A stretch of 64,000 nt of DNA from Paracoccus denitrificans (GTDB lineage: Bacteria; Pseudomonadota; Alphaproteobacteria; Rhodobacterales; Rhodobacteraceae): the NCBI GenBank assembly GCA_005768755.1, contig VAFL01000015.1, positions 1 through 64,000 on the forward strand. The letters run 5' to 3'. Positions 24,795 to 33,379 of this stretch are shown piece by piece. The first letter of the stretch is position 1. The number at the start of each line of letters is the position of its first letter. Under the pieces are notes generated by a model that worked only from the letters and a program-made list of their open reading frames with translations, did not search any database and was not told the origin of the DNA. A program made the translations under genes and the position numbers.

Positions 24795-27299
24795 TTACCC
24801 CTTGATAACTTGCTTGATGAGTTTGACTGTCTTGGCCTTCAGGGCCTCGTCAGTACCGTCGAAAATGACACGAATAGCAGCCGTGTCGATCAGAGAAACC
24901 ATCGGATTGGCCGCGAGGCCTTTCACGAACTTCTGAATCTTGGCGCCGGGAACAATCTGGCTGAAGGCTTCTACTTCCTTGCTCTCAGCAAGTTCAGTGA
25001 AGTCATCCTCCACCTCTTTGAGGAGGTTCAGGACATTGGCCTGCTCTGCGGTAAGTTGAACCAGCTCAGGGAGCTTGAACAGTTCTCGCAGTTCCTTGGT
25101 TTGCAGGATGGTGATAACGAACTGTGTATCAACCCCGTCTTGCTGGCTTACCCAACGACGCACCACACGGAGAGTGCCCGGCAGGGCAGCCTGCATAGCA
25201 GGATCTGTCAGATCCTTGATGATCTGCTTTGGAAGCCAGGTCTTGATCCCAGGGATGCCTTCTTTAAGCAACTTGGCTACCTGTGCTGGCGTGATGCACG
25301 CTGTTACTACGTCACCGTAAGCTTTCGCCAGAGCTTGAGCCTGCTCATGCTTACCCAAGCCATGGAGATTCTTGCGGCCCCGCCAGTCAGACTTACCGTA
25401 GACCCTCACGAAACCAATTGGCTTCATGGTACGGTCTTCGGTAGTGGTCATCTTCTGCCAGTCGAAGAACTTGCCATCAGAGATACCATTCAAGGTTGGA
25501 TAACCAGCCAGTTTGACCTTACCTGCTGCTGGAGCAGTACGGGCCTTGGGTTCGCGATACTCGATGTACTCGGTCAAGTCCAGAACGGTGTAACCTTTGA
25601 TACCTTTCAGAACACGACGAGCCTCTTCCACCTTGGCTTTGGCACGGCCTACTTGATAAACCAGGGCACCGAAGAACTTCGAGTCGCCTTGAGCCTTGAG
25701 GGCTCCAGCGTTCGGGGTATTTTCTAATGCTTCCGAGTCAGCCCATTTGAACTTGACTTCGAAGTCCTCGGCGTTGTGAGTCAGGATAATCAGACGCTTT
25801 TGCATCAGCATCATCTTACCCAAATTGTCTACATAGCCGTGGCGAGCATTGCGCAAGTAGATACGATCATTGCGGTAGTAGCTGCGCTCATCAGACCACC
25901 CTACGTATGGAATGGCGAATTGCAGTGTATTGGTATCCATGAGTTTGTTATCGCGCAGTTTGGATAGTACAGGCACTACCACACGGCGTTTCCACTCTTC
26001 GAAGGCCCAGCCACCGGCATGACACGGTTTAGCTCCGCGAATGGCTTTCAACATTGAACGCAGCAAGCCACGATCTTGGGTGACGGCGGCATTCTGCTGC
26101 ACCAGAGTACCTACACGGTCCTTGATGTCACGCAGTTGGAAGCTATGGTCTTGGTGCCCAGGGTACTGATGAAGCAGTGCCCAGCGAGCTAGGGTTACCG
26201 GGTTGACGATGTAGGTAACATCGCCGCTGACTGGCTTCTCGATGTACTTCTTCTGTAACGACAGATCAAATGGGTTAGCCATCAGCAGTTTGAAGTCGCC
26301 AGCGTCTTTCGCAGCCTGCACGGCAGAGCGAAATACTACCTTGGCTTCCCGCTCGTAATCACCGGTGTAGTTCGCTTTGAAGTCCTCCAGCAACTTCGTG
26401 ATGGTTTCGATTGTGGTGTCGGTGATGGTCAGACCTTCACGCGATGGAGTCAGGGACAGACTGCCTGGCCTGGCTTGCAGGATCAGGTAGAACGAACCGT
26501 TCTCACGACGACCCAGTTGTGTGATGGTGCTATGGACTGAATGCCATTCGTAGTGATAAGCGTCGTTGTCTTCGATGGGGTAGATCACCGCACCGTAACG
26601 AACGTACAGGCGCTCATGGCTGTTCAACGGACTTGCATCCGTGATCAGATAACCTTTCTCCATCGTACTGAATGGCAGCACCTTGGCTTGATTGCCGTTG
26701 AAAATGGCGTTCATCTCGCCGTTAGCCAGTACCTGTTCGATACGGCTGGCGAACTGGTGCACGTCCGTCTTGAGGGCGATGTTGATGCTCACTTCCAAGC
26801 CAGTTTCCTGGGTGGGAATCGAGACAATCTTGATGCACGATGGCTTGCCACCGACTTCGCTGTCCGACTTGGACATGCGATAGATGGTCTTCATACCATT
26901 ACAGTACGAAGTCACCTGAAAGTTGTCGGTATAGGCAAACGGTGCCTTACAGCCCAGGCCGAAGCCACCAGTCTGACCATCGTCATTGGTTTTGGTCGAA
27001 CCACCGTAGACGGTGTAGACCGGGCCGATCTTCTCATGTGGGATACCGGGACCGAAGTCACGGATTATGAGTTTCTCGGCGGTCAGAGTGACCTCGAATG
27101 GCCGGGTCTGGCCGACCATCTTGTGAGCATCGTCGGCGTTGGCCAACGTCTCACGAATTACTGCCAGCTTCTGGTCTTTGTACAGCGACGCGGAAAGCAT
27201 CTGCATGAAGAAGCCACCATCAGCGACGGTGAAGTCCAACTTCTCGGAACCACCCACTACTGCGTGAGTTACGTGGTCATACATATGTGTTACTTCCAT
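24795..27299 (-). CDS. rIIA: rIIA-like protein with GHKL ATPase N-terminus
   Basis: 834 residues from the ATG at 27299 with AGGAG 8 bases upstream; 30 extra in-frame codons before it overlap a terminator and are rejected. The Bergerat-type ATP site is clear: 'VIRETLANADDAHKMV' (~N box), 'IIRDFGPGIPHEKI' (G1) and 'GQTGGFGLGCKAPFAYT' (G2). This is the fold of gyrase, MutL and Hsp90, as in T4 rIIA. It is 3 bases from rIIB, with which it should work. A terminator lies between it and the RNAP2 gene, so it may have its own promoter. Confidence 0.85.
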   Translation of the reverse strand: MEVTHMYDHVTHAVVGGSEKLDFTVADGGFFMQMLSASLYKDQKLAVIRETLANADDAHKMVGQTRPFEVTLTAEKLIIRDFGPGIPHEKIGPVYTVYGGSTKTNDDGQTGGFGLGCKAPFAYTDNFQVTSYCNGMKTIYRMSKSDSEVGGKPSCIKIVSIPTQETGLEVSINIALKTDVHQFASRIEQVLANGEMNAIFNGNQAKVLPFSTMEKGYLITDASPLNSHERLYVRYGAVIYPIEDNDAYHYEWHSVHSTITQLGRRENGSFYLILQARPGSLSLTPSREGLTITDTTIETITKLLEDFKANYTGDYEREAKVVFRSAVQAAKDAGDFKLLMANPFDLSLQKKYIEKPVSGDVTYIVNPVTLARWALLHQYPGHQDHSFQLRDIKDRVGTLVQQNAAVTQDRGLLRSMLKAIRGAKPCHAGGWAFEEWKRRVVVPVLSKLRDNKLMDTNTLQFAIPYVGWSDERSYYRNDRIYLRNARHGYVDNLGKMMLMQKRLIILTHNAEDFEVKFKWADSEALENTPNAGALKAQGDSKFFGALVYQVGRAKAKVEEARRVLKGIKGYTVLDLTEYIEYREPKARTAPAAGKVKLAGYPTLNGISDGKFFDWQKMTTTEDRTMKPIGFVRVYGKSDWRGRKNLHGLGKHEQAQALAKAYGDVVTACITPAQVAKLLKEGIPGIKTWLPKQIIKDLTDPAMQAALPGTLRVVRRWVSQQDGVDTQFVITILQTKELRELFKLPELVQLTAEQANVLNLLKEVEDDFTELAESKEVEAFSQIVPGAKIQKFVKGLAANPMVSLIDTAAIRVIFDGTDEALKAKTVKLIKQVIKG

Positions 27300-27372
27300 T
27301 ACCTGACTCCTAATTATCTTGACTGACTGGCTTGGTCTACCCGCGAAGCGGCTGACCTCTACTAAAAAAACT

Positions 27373-27407
27373 ACTCGACACCACTCCAATGTTGGAGGGT
27401 GCCGAGT
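27373..27407 (-). terminator. terminator after the RNAP2 catalytic subunit gene
   Basis: A long imperfect stem (arms from 27373 and to 27407, inner CTCC/GGAG, loop AATGTT) is followed on the minus strand by AGTTTTTTT. It lies between the RNAP2 stop at 27437 and the rIIA start. Confidence 0.85.
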
Positions 27408-27408
27408 T

Positions 27409-27425
27409 GGCTGCCGGAGGCAGCC
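27409..27425 (-). promoter_or_regulatory. perfect 7-bp hairpin with GGA triloop
   Basis: GGCTGCCGGAGGCAGCC on the plus (template) strand. N4 virion-RNAP promoters are template-strand hairpins with 5-7 bp stems and a three-base loop; the P2 promoter oligo used in structural work has a GGA loop. This hairpin matches that form, but it sits immediately before a terminator, so it may instead be part of a double terminator. Confidence 0.3.
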
Positions 27426-27436
27426 TAGTAGTTCAA

Positions 27437-27634
27437 CTAACTAATGGCATAATTTGAGTTCAGGATCAGTTCTGCCAGCTGATCGCCGTCCATGGCACCC
27501 TCGTAGTAAGGGACATGACCAGTGATTTGTTCATACACGTCTTCCAGCGCCATACCACGGGCCAGATCGGCCAGGATGCTGACGTAATGGAAGCGCATTT
27601 GGTTGATGTTGTTCGGATGGGCCTTGAACTCGTC
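27437..27634 (-). CDS. RNAP2 catalytic subunit (N4 gp16-like), exon 2
   Basis: 65 codons and a stop, beginning Asp-Glu-Phe (DEFKAHPNNINQMRFHY). The first codon is the catalytic Asp of motif C. It ends in NSNYAIS. There is no start codon or ribosome-binding site, so it can be expressed only after removal of the intron between 27635 and 28449. Joined to exon 1 the protein has 420 residues, close to the N4 subunit as remembered. Confidence 0.85.
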   Translation of the reverse strand, partial: DEFKAHPNNINQMRFHYVSILADLARGMALEDVYEQITGHVPYYEGAMDGDQLAELILNSNYAIS

Positions 27635-28449
27635 CGTAATGTTCAGGAGGGTTCGCTACTCCCCTCCCCGCCTCTCAGTAGCAGGCAGCTGCGTATTTCT
27701 ACGCAGATCAGACTATATCATCACCATTTCTGGTGCCTTCCGCTTCCAGCCGCTTAGCTGTACTCCCTTTCGGGATAGTCGTTGAACGTTACTTTTCTCT
27801 GTGCTTCCACTCGTACCCTGCGCTAATCGATGTACGGCTGCGCCTTACTTTGATATCGCGAACAGTGGCACGGGTAATTCCCGTTTGCTCTGCAATGGTC
27901 TTATCAGACAGGTTGGTTTCAGCCAACAGTTTGCAGATGCTGTGCACTTTCTCTGGGGTCATTTGCTTACCGAATGCTCGATTAGCACAGCCAGTGTTGT
28001 TCGCAGGTTTAGTCACAATGCGAAGGTTAGAAGGTCGATTATCCGAACGAATATCGTTCTTGTGATCTATTTCTTCACCCTCGACGGGTAGCTTTCCAGT
28101 CACTAAAAAGTGAACGAAACGGTGCTTCATGCGCATGGTGTTTTGCCCCATACGAATGCGCACATAGCCATCCTCATTTATACTACCTACGTCTTCATAC
28201 ACACGACCTCGGCAAGTAACCGAGTCGATACGTCCAGTAGTAGGACAGAAGAAATGTAAGCGGTTGTCACGGAAATTTTCGAAGTCTTTAAGCTCTTGGG
28301 TCATGGTTCCTCCTTAACAGTTTGTGGAGTTTACCATACACGCAGAGTTTAGTGTACACGCAGAGATAAGTCTTCGCTGCTGATTGCCTTCGGCTTAACC
28401 CGGTCAGGTGTTCCAGCAATTCAAAAGGTTTAATGTGCACCACGATTTA
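27635..28449 (-). ncRNA. group I intron (td-like) in the RNAP2 gene
   Basis: 815 bases. The 5' exon end GTGCAT pairs with the internal guide GTGCAC to form P1 with a terminal U-G pair. The last intron base is G (27635). The 3' core contains AACGACTATCCC (about 27772-27784) and GATATAGTCTGATCTGCG (about 27702-27719), nearly identical to the td intron core. The HNH gene lies just upstream of the core. Excision joins His355 to Asp356 and rebuilds the polymerase 'VHDEF' motif. Splicing is inferred. Confidence 0.88.
27789..28304 (-). CDS. intron-encoded HNH homing endonuclease
   Basis: 171 residues, same strand as the host gene and inside the RNAP2 intron. The HNH core is 'EIDHKNDIRSDNRPSNLRIV' (~79-98). 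The C-terminus has a helix-turn-helix (SDKTIAEQTGITRATVRDIK). A good ribosome-binding site (AGGAGG) precedes the ATG. It is not closely similar to the nuclease in the DNA polymerase intron, so the two introns seem to have acquired different nucleases. Confidence 0.85.
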   Translation of the reverse strand: MTQELKDFENFRDNRLHFFCPTTGRIDSVTCRGRVYEDVGSINEDGYVRIRMGQNTMRMKHRFVHFLVTGKLPVEGEEIDHKNDIRSDNRPSNLRIVTKPANNTGCANRAFGKQMTPEKVHSICKLLAETNLSDKTIAEQTGITRATVRDIKVRRSRTSISAGYEWKHREK

Positions 28450-29514
28450 ATGCACAGTCACGACGTGGAACGAAGGCCAGGACAGCATTTCTTCGCAGAT
28501 ACGGATCATCTGCTCGATGTGACGGAAGTCCATGTACTGAGCATCGTCGGCAGTCACGTAGTCCAGAAGACGAGCGTCTGGAACTTCACACCGACCCCAG
28601 CGAGCGATCAGACGATGCGCCAGAGTGACAGCACCAGCAAGGTTCTGTTCCATGGCTTCACCACGGCAGCGTGCGCCGTGCTCATCCAGCAGGACTTGGC
28701 GAGCCTTACGGATTACCGCAGGATCATAGTTGCAGCGACGTACCAGCGAGCGCAGCAGATATGCATCGAAGCTGTGGGTAACGTTGGCTACCAGCTTCAG
28801 GTCACGCTCAGTACCTTCGTTGATATGGTAGTAATGAGTGAACGAGGTATCGTCCAGTTCTTCCAGGACAATCCTGGCTTCCATCTTGACCATGACCTTG
28901 ACGTGAGCACAGTACTCATCTGGAAGGATCCAGGTATGAGCCAGTGCATACGCTTGCCATGCAGCCTTCAGGTCACCCAGCAGCTCTACAGCACCTGGTG
29001 CAGTATCAGACAGGCCCTGATAGAATGCAGCCAGCTCGGCAGTATCCTCGCCGAAGATCTTGCGAGGTTCTGCCTGAGAACCATACAAGCCAGTCATGGT
29101 TGCGGTCTTGGCATCGCTACGCTCAATCTCCATGCCACCGCCCAAATGGGCAGAGGCTGCATCCGTCACCAGCGTATACGCATCGTTTCGGACGTCTGGA
29201 TCGATCAGGTTGGTTGCCCAGCAGCCCTTGTAGCACTTAGTCAGCACGGACATGATGCTCATGCCCGAGCAGGTTGCATCCAAGCCGACCATGTGGCCGG
29301 ACTTGATTTGACGACAGGCTTCGAACAAGGCCATAACTGCTTTCACATACAGTGGACGCTCCTTCTGTGGAGTAGCCAACACTGTCAAACGGTTGAAGTT
29401 GTCCAGTACCCACTTGATGCGTACTTCAAACAGCTTCTTGTCTAGTCCGCGACCAGCTTGGTTGGCGATATCTACACAGATCCACTCGAATGCGGAATAC
29501 TTACGTTGGGCCAT
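28450..29514 (-). CDS. RNAP2 catalytic subunit (T7-RNAP-like, N4 gp16-like), exon 1
   Basis: 355 codons; the unspliced frame stops at 28447, immediately after the splice site. Motif A is 'HMVGLDATCSGMSIMSVL' with catalytic Asp79. Motif B is 'KTATMTGLYGS' with Lys136 and Tyr144, matching T7 Lys631 and Tyr639. Motif C starts 'FHVVTVH' and is completed by exon 2. With the subunit at 30737-31687 it forms the heterodimeric RNAP2 that transcribes middle genes in N4. Confidence 0.92.
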
Positions 29515-29525
29515 GTTGCGACTCC

Positions 29526-29696
29526 TTAAACAGTTAAAGTTGCTTCAATAGGGCAATTACAGACAGGGGTAGGTTCACCATCATCCTCTAAGTAAACCTC
29601 TAGTACTTCACCGTTAAATCCACATGCGCCGCACTGTAGATGGGTTGGTTTAATCCACAAATACGCTGGCATAGGAGATGGTATGAGTATGTCCAT
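29526..29696 (-). CDS. small zinc-ribbon-like protein
   Basis: 56 residues with 'LQCGACGFNGEVLEV' and 'PTPVCNCPIEA', giving two Cys pairs (C-x2-C and C-x-C) that could bind zinc. It lies between the SLOG-like gene and RNAP2. The start is the ATG at 29696. Confidence 0.55.
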   Translation of the reverse strand: MDILIPSPMPAYLWIKPTHLQCGACGFNGEVLEVYLEDDGEPTPVCNCPIEATLTV

Positions 29697-29703
29697 GGCT
29701 TCC

Positions 29704-30075
29704 TCAGTAGTTGATGATGCGAACGTCTTTGCCACGTAGGCGCATGGTTTTGATCATGTCTTCCGTGCCACGGCTATGCCCGTCCCAGAAGGCGAGCAAG
29801 CCATGACCTACGTCAGCCATTTTGCGATTGCGTATTGGACCAGCAGCCCTGCCGTGCTTATCCCACTCAGCGGGGCACGGATGCCGTACAAGGTTGCAAC
29901 GACGTGCAGCCAAGTTAGCTGTTTGGTCAGCTCCACGCGCTGCACCATGAATGATTTCAAGGTCATAGTCTTTCAGCTCATTCCACTTGAGTTTGAGGAT
30001 TTCTTGGACGATGCGGTCGCAGTCGGTGTAGTCACGACCTCCTGCGACGATGAGGTAGTACTTAGGTTTGTTCAT
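29704..30075 (-). CDS. SLOG-family protein (DprA/YspA-like, DUF2493)
   Basis: 123 residues. 'YYLIVAGGRDYTDCDRI', 'EIIHGAARGADQTANLAAR' and 'HPCPAEWDKHGRAAGPIRN' are the nucleotide-binding Rossmann motifs of the YspA/DUF2493 SLOG family. Such proteins may bind or cleave nucleotide-derived ligands; the exact role in phages is unknown. The ATG overlaps the stop of the endonuclease gene before it (ATGA). Confidence 0.8.
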   Translation of the reverse strand: MNKPKYYLIVAGGRDYTDCDRIVQEILKLKWNELKDYDLEIIHGAARGADQTANLAARRCNLVRHPCPAEWDKHGRAAGPIRNRKMADVGHGLLAFWDGHSRGTEDMIKTMRLRGKDVRIINY

Positions 30076-30698
30076 GCCCACTCCCAGCGATAGCCTTTGT
30101 AGGTACGCGGTGCGTATAGCTGGCCTTTACCATCAGGGACAGGCACGCCATTGGCCACGCTGGTGATGCCCCACGATTGCTTAGGGTTTACTCCGAAGTC
30201 TCGTAGAGCGTCAGACAGAGACAGGTAACTTTTGTGAAGTGTCCCGTCCTTGTTGAGGCAATTCACTGCGCGGTGGTTAACGATCAGCTCACAGTCTTTC
30301 TTGGACTGGGCAGCAGCTGCACGATTCTCTTCCCACGACATGAGTCGCATGTTGTCGAAGGTATAGCCTTTGCTGTTGTCGATTCGATCAACACTCGGAG
30401 CCTTGGCTTTCTTGAACTCACTGGCTTCCCATTCGAAGTAGAGGCAAGGAAAACGAGGTTGAGCCATCAACCATGCTTCCAGCTCTGCCACGGTATAGGT
30501 AGGCGCTTCGTGCCCACGGGTAGCTGAGTTGAGCACTTGAGTGTTGCGTATCTTCTTGGCCAGCTGAGTTGGAGTGCTCTTGTTGTACTTGATGGAGCGG
30601 CACACGCGGCACCGTGGCTCAAGGCCATCCTTACAGGACTTCTTGGGTACGAAGGCTTCAGATGGTTTTTCGATGTTGCAGTCGCAGCAGGTTTTCAT
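30072..30698 (-). CDS. free-standing HNH-type endonuclease with Cys cluster
   Basis: 208 residues. Zinc-binding start (CCDCNIEKPSEAFVPKKSC, then CRVC), core 'PSVDRIDNSKGYTFDNMRLM' (~105-125) and a C-terminal DNA-binding part. It is a paralogue of the protein at 9743-10342: same order and spacing of motifs. It lies between the two RNAP2 subunit genes, while its paralogue follows the DNA polymerase. Each therefore neighbours an intron-bearing polymerase gene. Confidence 0.75.
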   Translation of the reverse strand: MKTCCDCNIEKPSEAFVPKKSCKDGLEPRCRVCRSIKYNKSTPTQLAKKIRNTQVLNSATRGHEAPTYTVAELEAWLMAQPRFPCLYFEWEASEFKKAKAPSVDRIDNSKGYTFDNMRLMSWEENRAAAAQSKKDCELIVNHRAVNCLNKDGTLHKSYLSLSDALRDFGVNPKQSWGITSVANGVPVPDGKGQLYAPRTYKGYRWEWA

Positions 30699-30736
30699 GG
30701 TAACTCCTATAAGGGTAATCGGTTAGCCTCTCAAGG

Positions 30737-31687
30737 TTACAGCATATACTCTGCTGGCACCCCTGTAACCATTTCTTTATTCGCAAATTCGACCATTGCT
30801 TTTTTGTAAGGGCTGCCCTGGACCGAAATATGATAGCCAGTGGCGTAAGCCCTTCCTCTCCTGTCCAATTGGAAGCCAAGGTAGAAGCGGTTACCTTGCA
30901 TGACCATGAGTTTGTAATGCTCATGGCTTCGAACTTTCATGGCCAGCCACATGTTCTGCTTATCTACAGCAGACATGTCACTGTTGGGTTCTTCCTCGAC
31001 ACGGCACAGGAACTCAGTGTGCAAGCACAATGGGGTCTGTTGCATACGGTCGATGAAGTCTAGACAGACGTCACCTTCATGGTGGCCACTGTTCAGAATG
31101 ACGGACTTCGCACCAATGGTATGGTACGGAGTATCCCGGTTGTTCTTCATGTTCTCTGGTTTATGTACCAGAGGTGGCAAGTAGGAGCAGTTACTGATGT
31201 ACTGCTCCAACTCATGGGACAACTCAATACGACTCTCAATGTATATGGAGCTAAACTTGTCGTACTTGATAAGTTCGAACAGACCAACTCCACTGATCAT
31301 TGCGATCATTTCACTGATAGTCATGATGGAATCAACTTTGTCGTCCATCTTGAGTGTCCCGGCCAACTTCGCACAGAAGCCAGTGAACAACTCTGCATGC
31401 TGTGCGTGCATGCTTGCAACGATGATCCGCTCAACAAGTTCACGGGTGTCCATCATCTTGATGGCTTCATACCGCTGACGTTTCTTGAAGTCAGGTTCAC
31501 CATTGGAGCGGTAGACATGCTCCCGGTGAATGAACTCATCGAGGATATCTACGCACTGTTGAATCAGAGGCTGAATGTCACCATCCTTATCCTCTTGAAT
31601 GAAGTTACGCATGTAGCGCTCGATATGAGCACGGGCAAAGCGGTGCTCATTGGCGAGTTGCATGTCATAAGTGCGCATCAGTTGCAT
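30737..31687 (-). CDS. RNAP2 N-terminal subunit (T7-RNAP-like, N4 gp15-like)
   Basis: 316 residues. It is the N-terminal counterpart of a T7-type RNA polymerase. The C-terminal end has 'LGFQLDRRGRAYATGYHIS', matching the T/DxxGR motif (T7 'DWRGRVYAVSMFNPQG'), then 'KKAMVEFANKEMVTG'. The palm and catalytic motifs are missing here and lie in the second subunit, as in N4 RNAP2. Three small genes, one an endonuclease, now separate the subunits. Confidence 0.88.
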   Translation of the reverse strand: MQLMRTYDMQLANEHRFARAHIERYMRNFIQEDKDGDIQPLIQQCVDILDEFIHREHVYRSNGEPDFKKRQRYEAIKMMDTRELVERIIVASMHAQHAELFTGFCAKLAGTLKMDDKVDSIMTISEMIAMISGVGLFELIKYDKFSSIYIESRIELSHELEQYISNCSYLPPLVHKPENMKNNRDTPYHTIGAKSVILNSGHHEGDVCLDFIDRMQQTPLCLHTEFLCRVEEEPNSDMSAVDKQNMWLAMKVRSHEHYKLMVMQGNRFYLGFQLDRRGRAYATGYHISVQGSPYKKAMVEFANKEMVTGVPAEYML

Positions 31688-31698
31688 GGTTTTATCCT

Positions 31699-31971
31699 TC
31701 AGATTGCATTAACGAGACGGTACATTTGAATCAACTTAGGTACTTCTGCTGGATATCTAGAGATCCAGCTATAGCGGTCTGCAATAGCCTCCTGATGTGG
31801 ATATTTGGAGCGTTGCCACCAGTTATCCTTGCAATACAACCACACCTGGGCTGACGGAATTTCCATAAGAAGCTTGTCAGCCGTAGGGTAGTCTGAGCCT
31901 TTACCGTGGTGGGCAACTTCAAGCTCGTTACCTATTAAGTGGTACTGAGTATAAATGCCCCCTACGGTCAT
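31699..31971 (-). CDS. tandem early family member 1
   Basis: 90 residues. Ends 'AEVPKLIQMYRLVNAI', the family tail found in a run of neighbouring genes up to 35550. Aromatic middle (VWLYCKDNWWQRSKY) before the tail, as in the other members. It is the last member before the RNAP2 operon. Function unknown. Confidence 0.65.
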   Translation of the reverse strand: MTVGGIYTQYHLIGNELEVAHHGKGSDYPTADKLLMEIPSAQVWLYCKDNWWQRSKYPHQEAIADRYSWISRYPAEVPKLIQMYRLVNAI

Positions 31972-31974
31972 AAC

Positions 31975-32226
31975 CTATTCCTTGGTAAGTTCGATGTACT
32001 GCTTCAGCTGCGCTGGTACTTCAGATTCTTTTACTTTCACCCATTTATTCCCATTATGGGTATGCCAGTCTTCGATGCTTTCCCGGTAAAGCCAGATGAC
32101 CTTATCGTCACCATGCCGTTGTACCTGGGCTTCGGCTTCCTTGCTCTTAACTTCTCCATCAGTACGAGCAAACACAGCTACTGCGCCATTCTTATAACGC
32201 ATATGTGTATAGGTGTTGTGGGCCAT
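31975..32226 (-). CDS. tandem early family member 2
   Basis: 83 residues. Middle 'DKVIWLYRESIEDWHTHNGN', then 'KWVKVKESEVPAQLKQYIEL'. The Trp-then-EVP pattern is kept but the last residues differ (TKE instead of GAL), so it is a diverged member. The ATG overlaps the previous stop (TAATG). Confidence 0.6.
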   Translation of the reverse strand: MAHNTYTHMRYKNGAVAVFARTDGEVKSKEAEAQVQRHGDDKVIWLYRESIEDWHTHNGNKWVKVKESEVPAQLKQYIELTKE

Positions 32227-32534
32227 TACAATGCTCCTGTAAGTTGCAGCATTTGGATGTATTTGAATTCTTCACACACTTCTTCAAGAGTGCGCAGTTG
32301 CCACAGAGCTTCAGGAAACTCTGAGGACTTGGCGTAGAAGGTGTAGTAAGTCATAGCAGTAACCTGCGAATCTTCACCTTTCATAGTCTTGAAATGATTG
32401 GTTTGATACTGAATCAGTACGGCCTTATTACCAGTATCGCGGAACTCATAGTTATCGCCATGCTGGTTTGGGCTTACACACGTAGCATCGAGGATGACTT
32501 TGTCACCCTCAAAACGTATTAGGCGGTATTTCAT
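32226..32534 (-). CDS. tandem early family member 3
   Basis: 102 residues. Beta-rich N-terminus (MKYRLIRFEGDKVILDAT) and tail 'CEEFKYIQMLQLTGAL'. It overlaps the next upstream gene by 26 bases and is coupled to the next downstream (TAATG). The tail relates it to the neighbours although Pro is replaced. Confidence 0.6.
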   Translation of the reverse strand: MKYRLIRFEGDKVILDATCVSPNQHGDNYEFRDTGNKAVLIQYQTNHFKTMKGEDSQVTAMTYYTFYAKSSEFPEALWQLRTLEEVCEEFKYIQMLQLTGAL

Positions 32535-32793
32535 CTCTGACCTCTTTCCAGTTGGTTTGGGAGATTGCATCCACCAAGCGAGACATGGTGATTGCTTTCG
32601 GTGCTTGTTTAACGCCTGTAGACCAGCCATTGCGCAGTGCCCTGTACCAGAGATCGGATTTCTCCGACCATACAGAGCGTTGCAATGGATTAACAGAGTG
32701 CCAGCGGTACAGCACATCGAGATTGGCGCCATTGTGCGCAGCCTGAAGCGTACGCACGCGATAGCCATCAATCAGGTAGTAGATCGTACTCAT
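32509..32793 (-). CDS. tandem early family member 4, with C-terminal extension
   Basis: 94 residues. Trp-rich middle (LYRWHSVNPLQRSVWSEKSD, then LWYRAL). The family tail appears internally as 'APKAITMSRLVDAI', followed by about 17 extra residues. It is coupled to the previous gene by an ATGA overlap. Confidence 0.6.
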   Translation of the reverse strand: MSTIYYLIDGYRVRTLQAAHNGANLDVLYRWHSVNPLQRSVWSEKSDLWYRALRNGWSTGVKQAPKAITMSRLVDAISQTNWKEVRDEIPPNTF

Positions 32794-33062
32794 ATGGCAC
32801 CACACAGGATCTGCATTTCCAGAGCCTCCGGTACAGGACAGTCCCAGTTGCACTTGATCCATCGCTCTTGCGAACCATTGAACCAGTACGAATGGTTTGG
32901 CGGATCTTCTGCGTAATGCAGCAGGATCTCGTGCTCAGGGCTGCTGCGGTACGGAGCGTAGAAGTCGAACAGCCAGCCGTAATGTATTTCGCGGGTCGTC
33001 TTGCCAGCAATGACCTTGCCGGTTGGTATGTGGCGAATCCAACAGGCTGTGATTCCAGTCAT
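32790..33062 (-). CDS. tandem early family member 5
   Basis: 90 residues. Middle 'NHSYWFNGSQERWIKCNWD', tail 'CPVPEALEMQILCGAI'. The start overlaps the previous stop (ATGA). The next gene upstream (33059-33379) shares the same CGAI ending and is probably its closest relative. Confidence 0.65.
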   Translation of the reverse strand: MTGITACWIRHIPTGKVIAGKTTREIHYGWLFDFYAPYRSSPEHEILLHYAEDPPNHSYWFNGSQERWIKCNWDCPVPEALEMQILCGAI

Positions 33063-33379
33063 ATGGCACCGCACAGAACCTTCATGCGAAGGTCTTTAGG
33101 TATCCCTATACTGGTGTCAGCGTTAGGTACACGAAGCCAGCCATTGATGGTGCTCCAACGGAACAGCATACGCAGGGGATGCCCAAACTCCCACAGGTAC
33201 ACAGCTATACCTACGTTACCCATCATGCCTTGGTACTTGGATAGCTGCTCAGCATTCACAGTGTCCCAGCCAAGGAGCTTCCAGTACCCTGGATCATGCT
33301 CCTCGCCTTCACCTTCACGGTAGTCGATCCACTCGTACGCTATGTACGCATGGATCTGTGGTTTCAGTTCGGTTGCCAT
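33059..33379 (-). CDS. tandem early family member 6
   Basis: 106 residues. Acidic N-terminal half (YREGEGEEHDPGYWKLL), Trp motif 'RWSTINGWLRVPNADTS' and tail 'IGIPKDLRMKVLCGAI'. The start overlaps the end of the macro-like gene by 16 bases. Confidence 0.65.
   Translation of the reverse strand: MATELKPQIHAYIAYEWIDYREGEGEEHDPGYWKLLGWDTVNAEQLSKYQGMMGNVGIAVYLWEFGHPLRMLFRWSTINGWLRVPNADTSIGIPKDLRMKVLCGAI

Noticed and set aside
27300..27389. N-terminal extension of rIIA
   Set aside because: It overlaps the terminator stem of RNAP2, and the ATG at 27299 has a good ribosome-binding site followed directly by conserved sequence.
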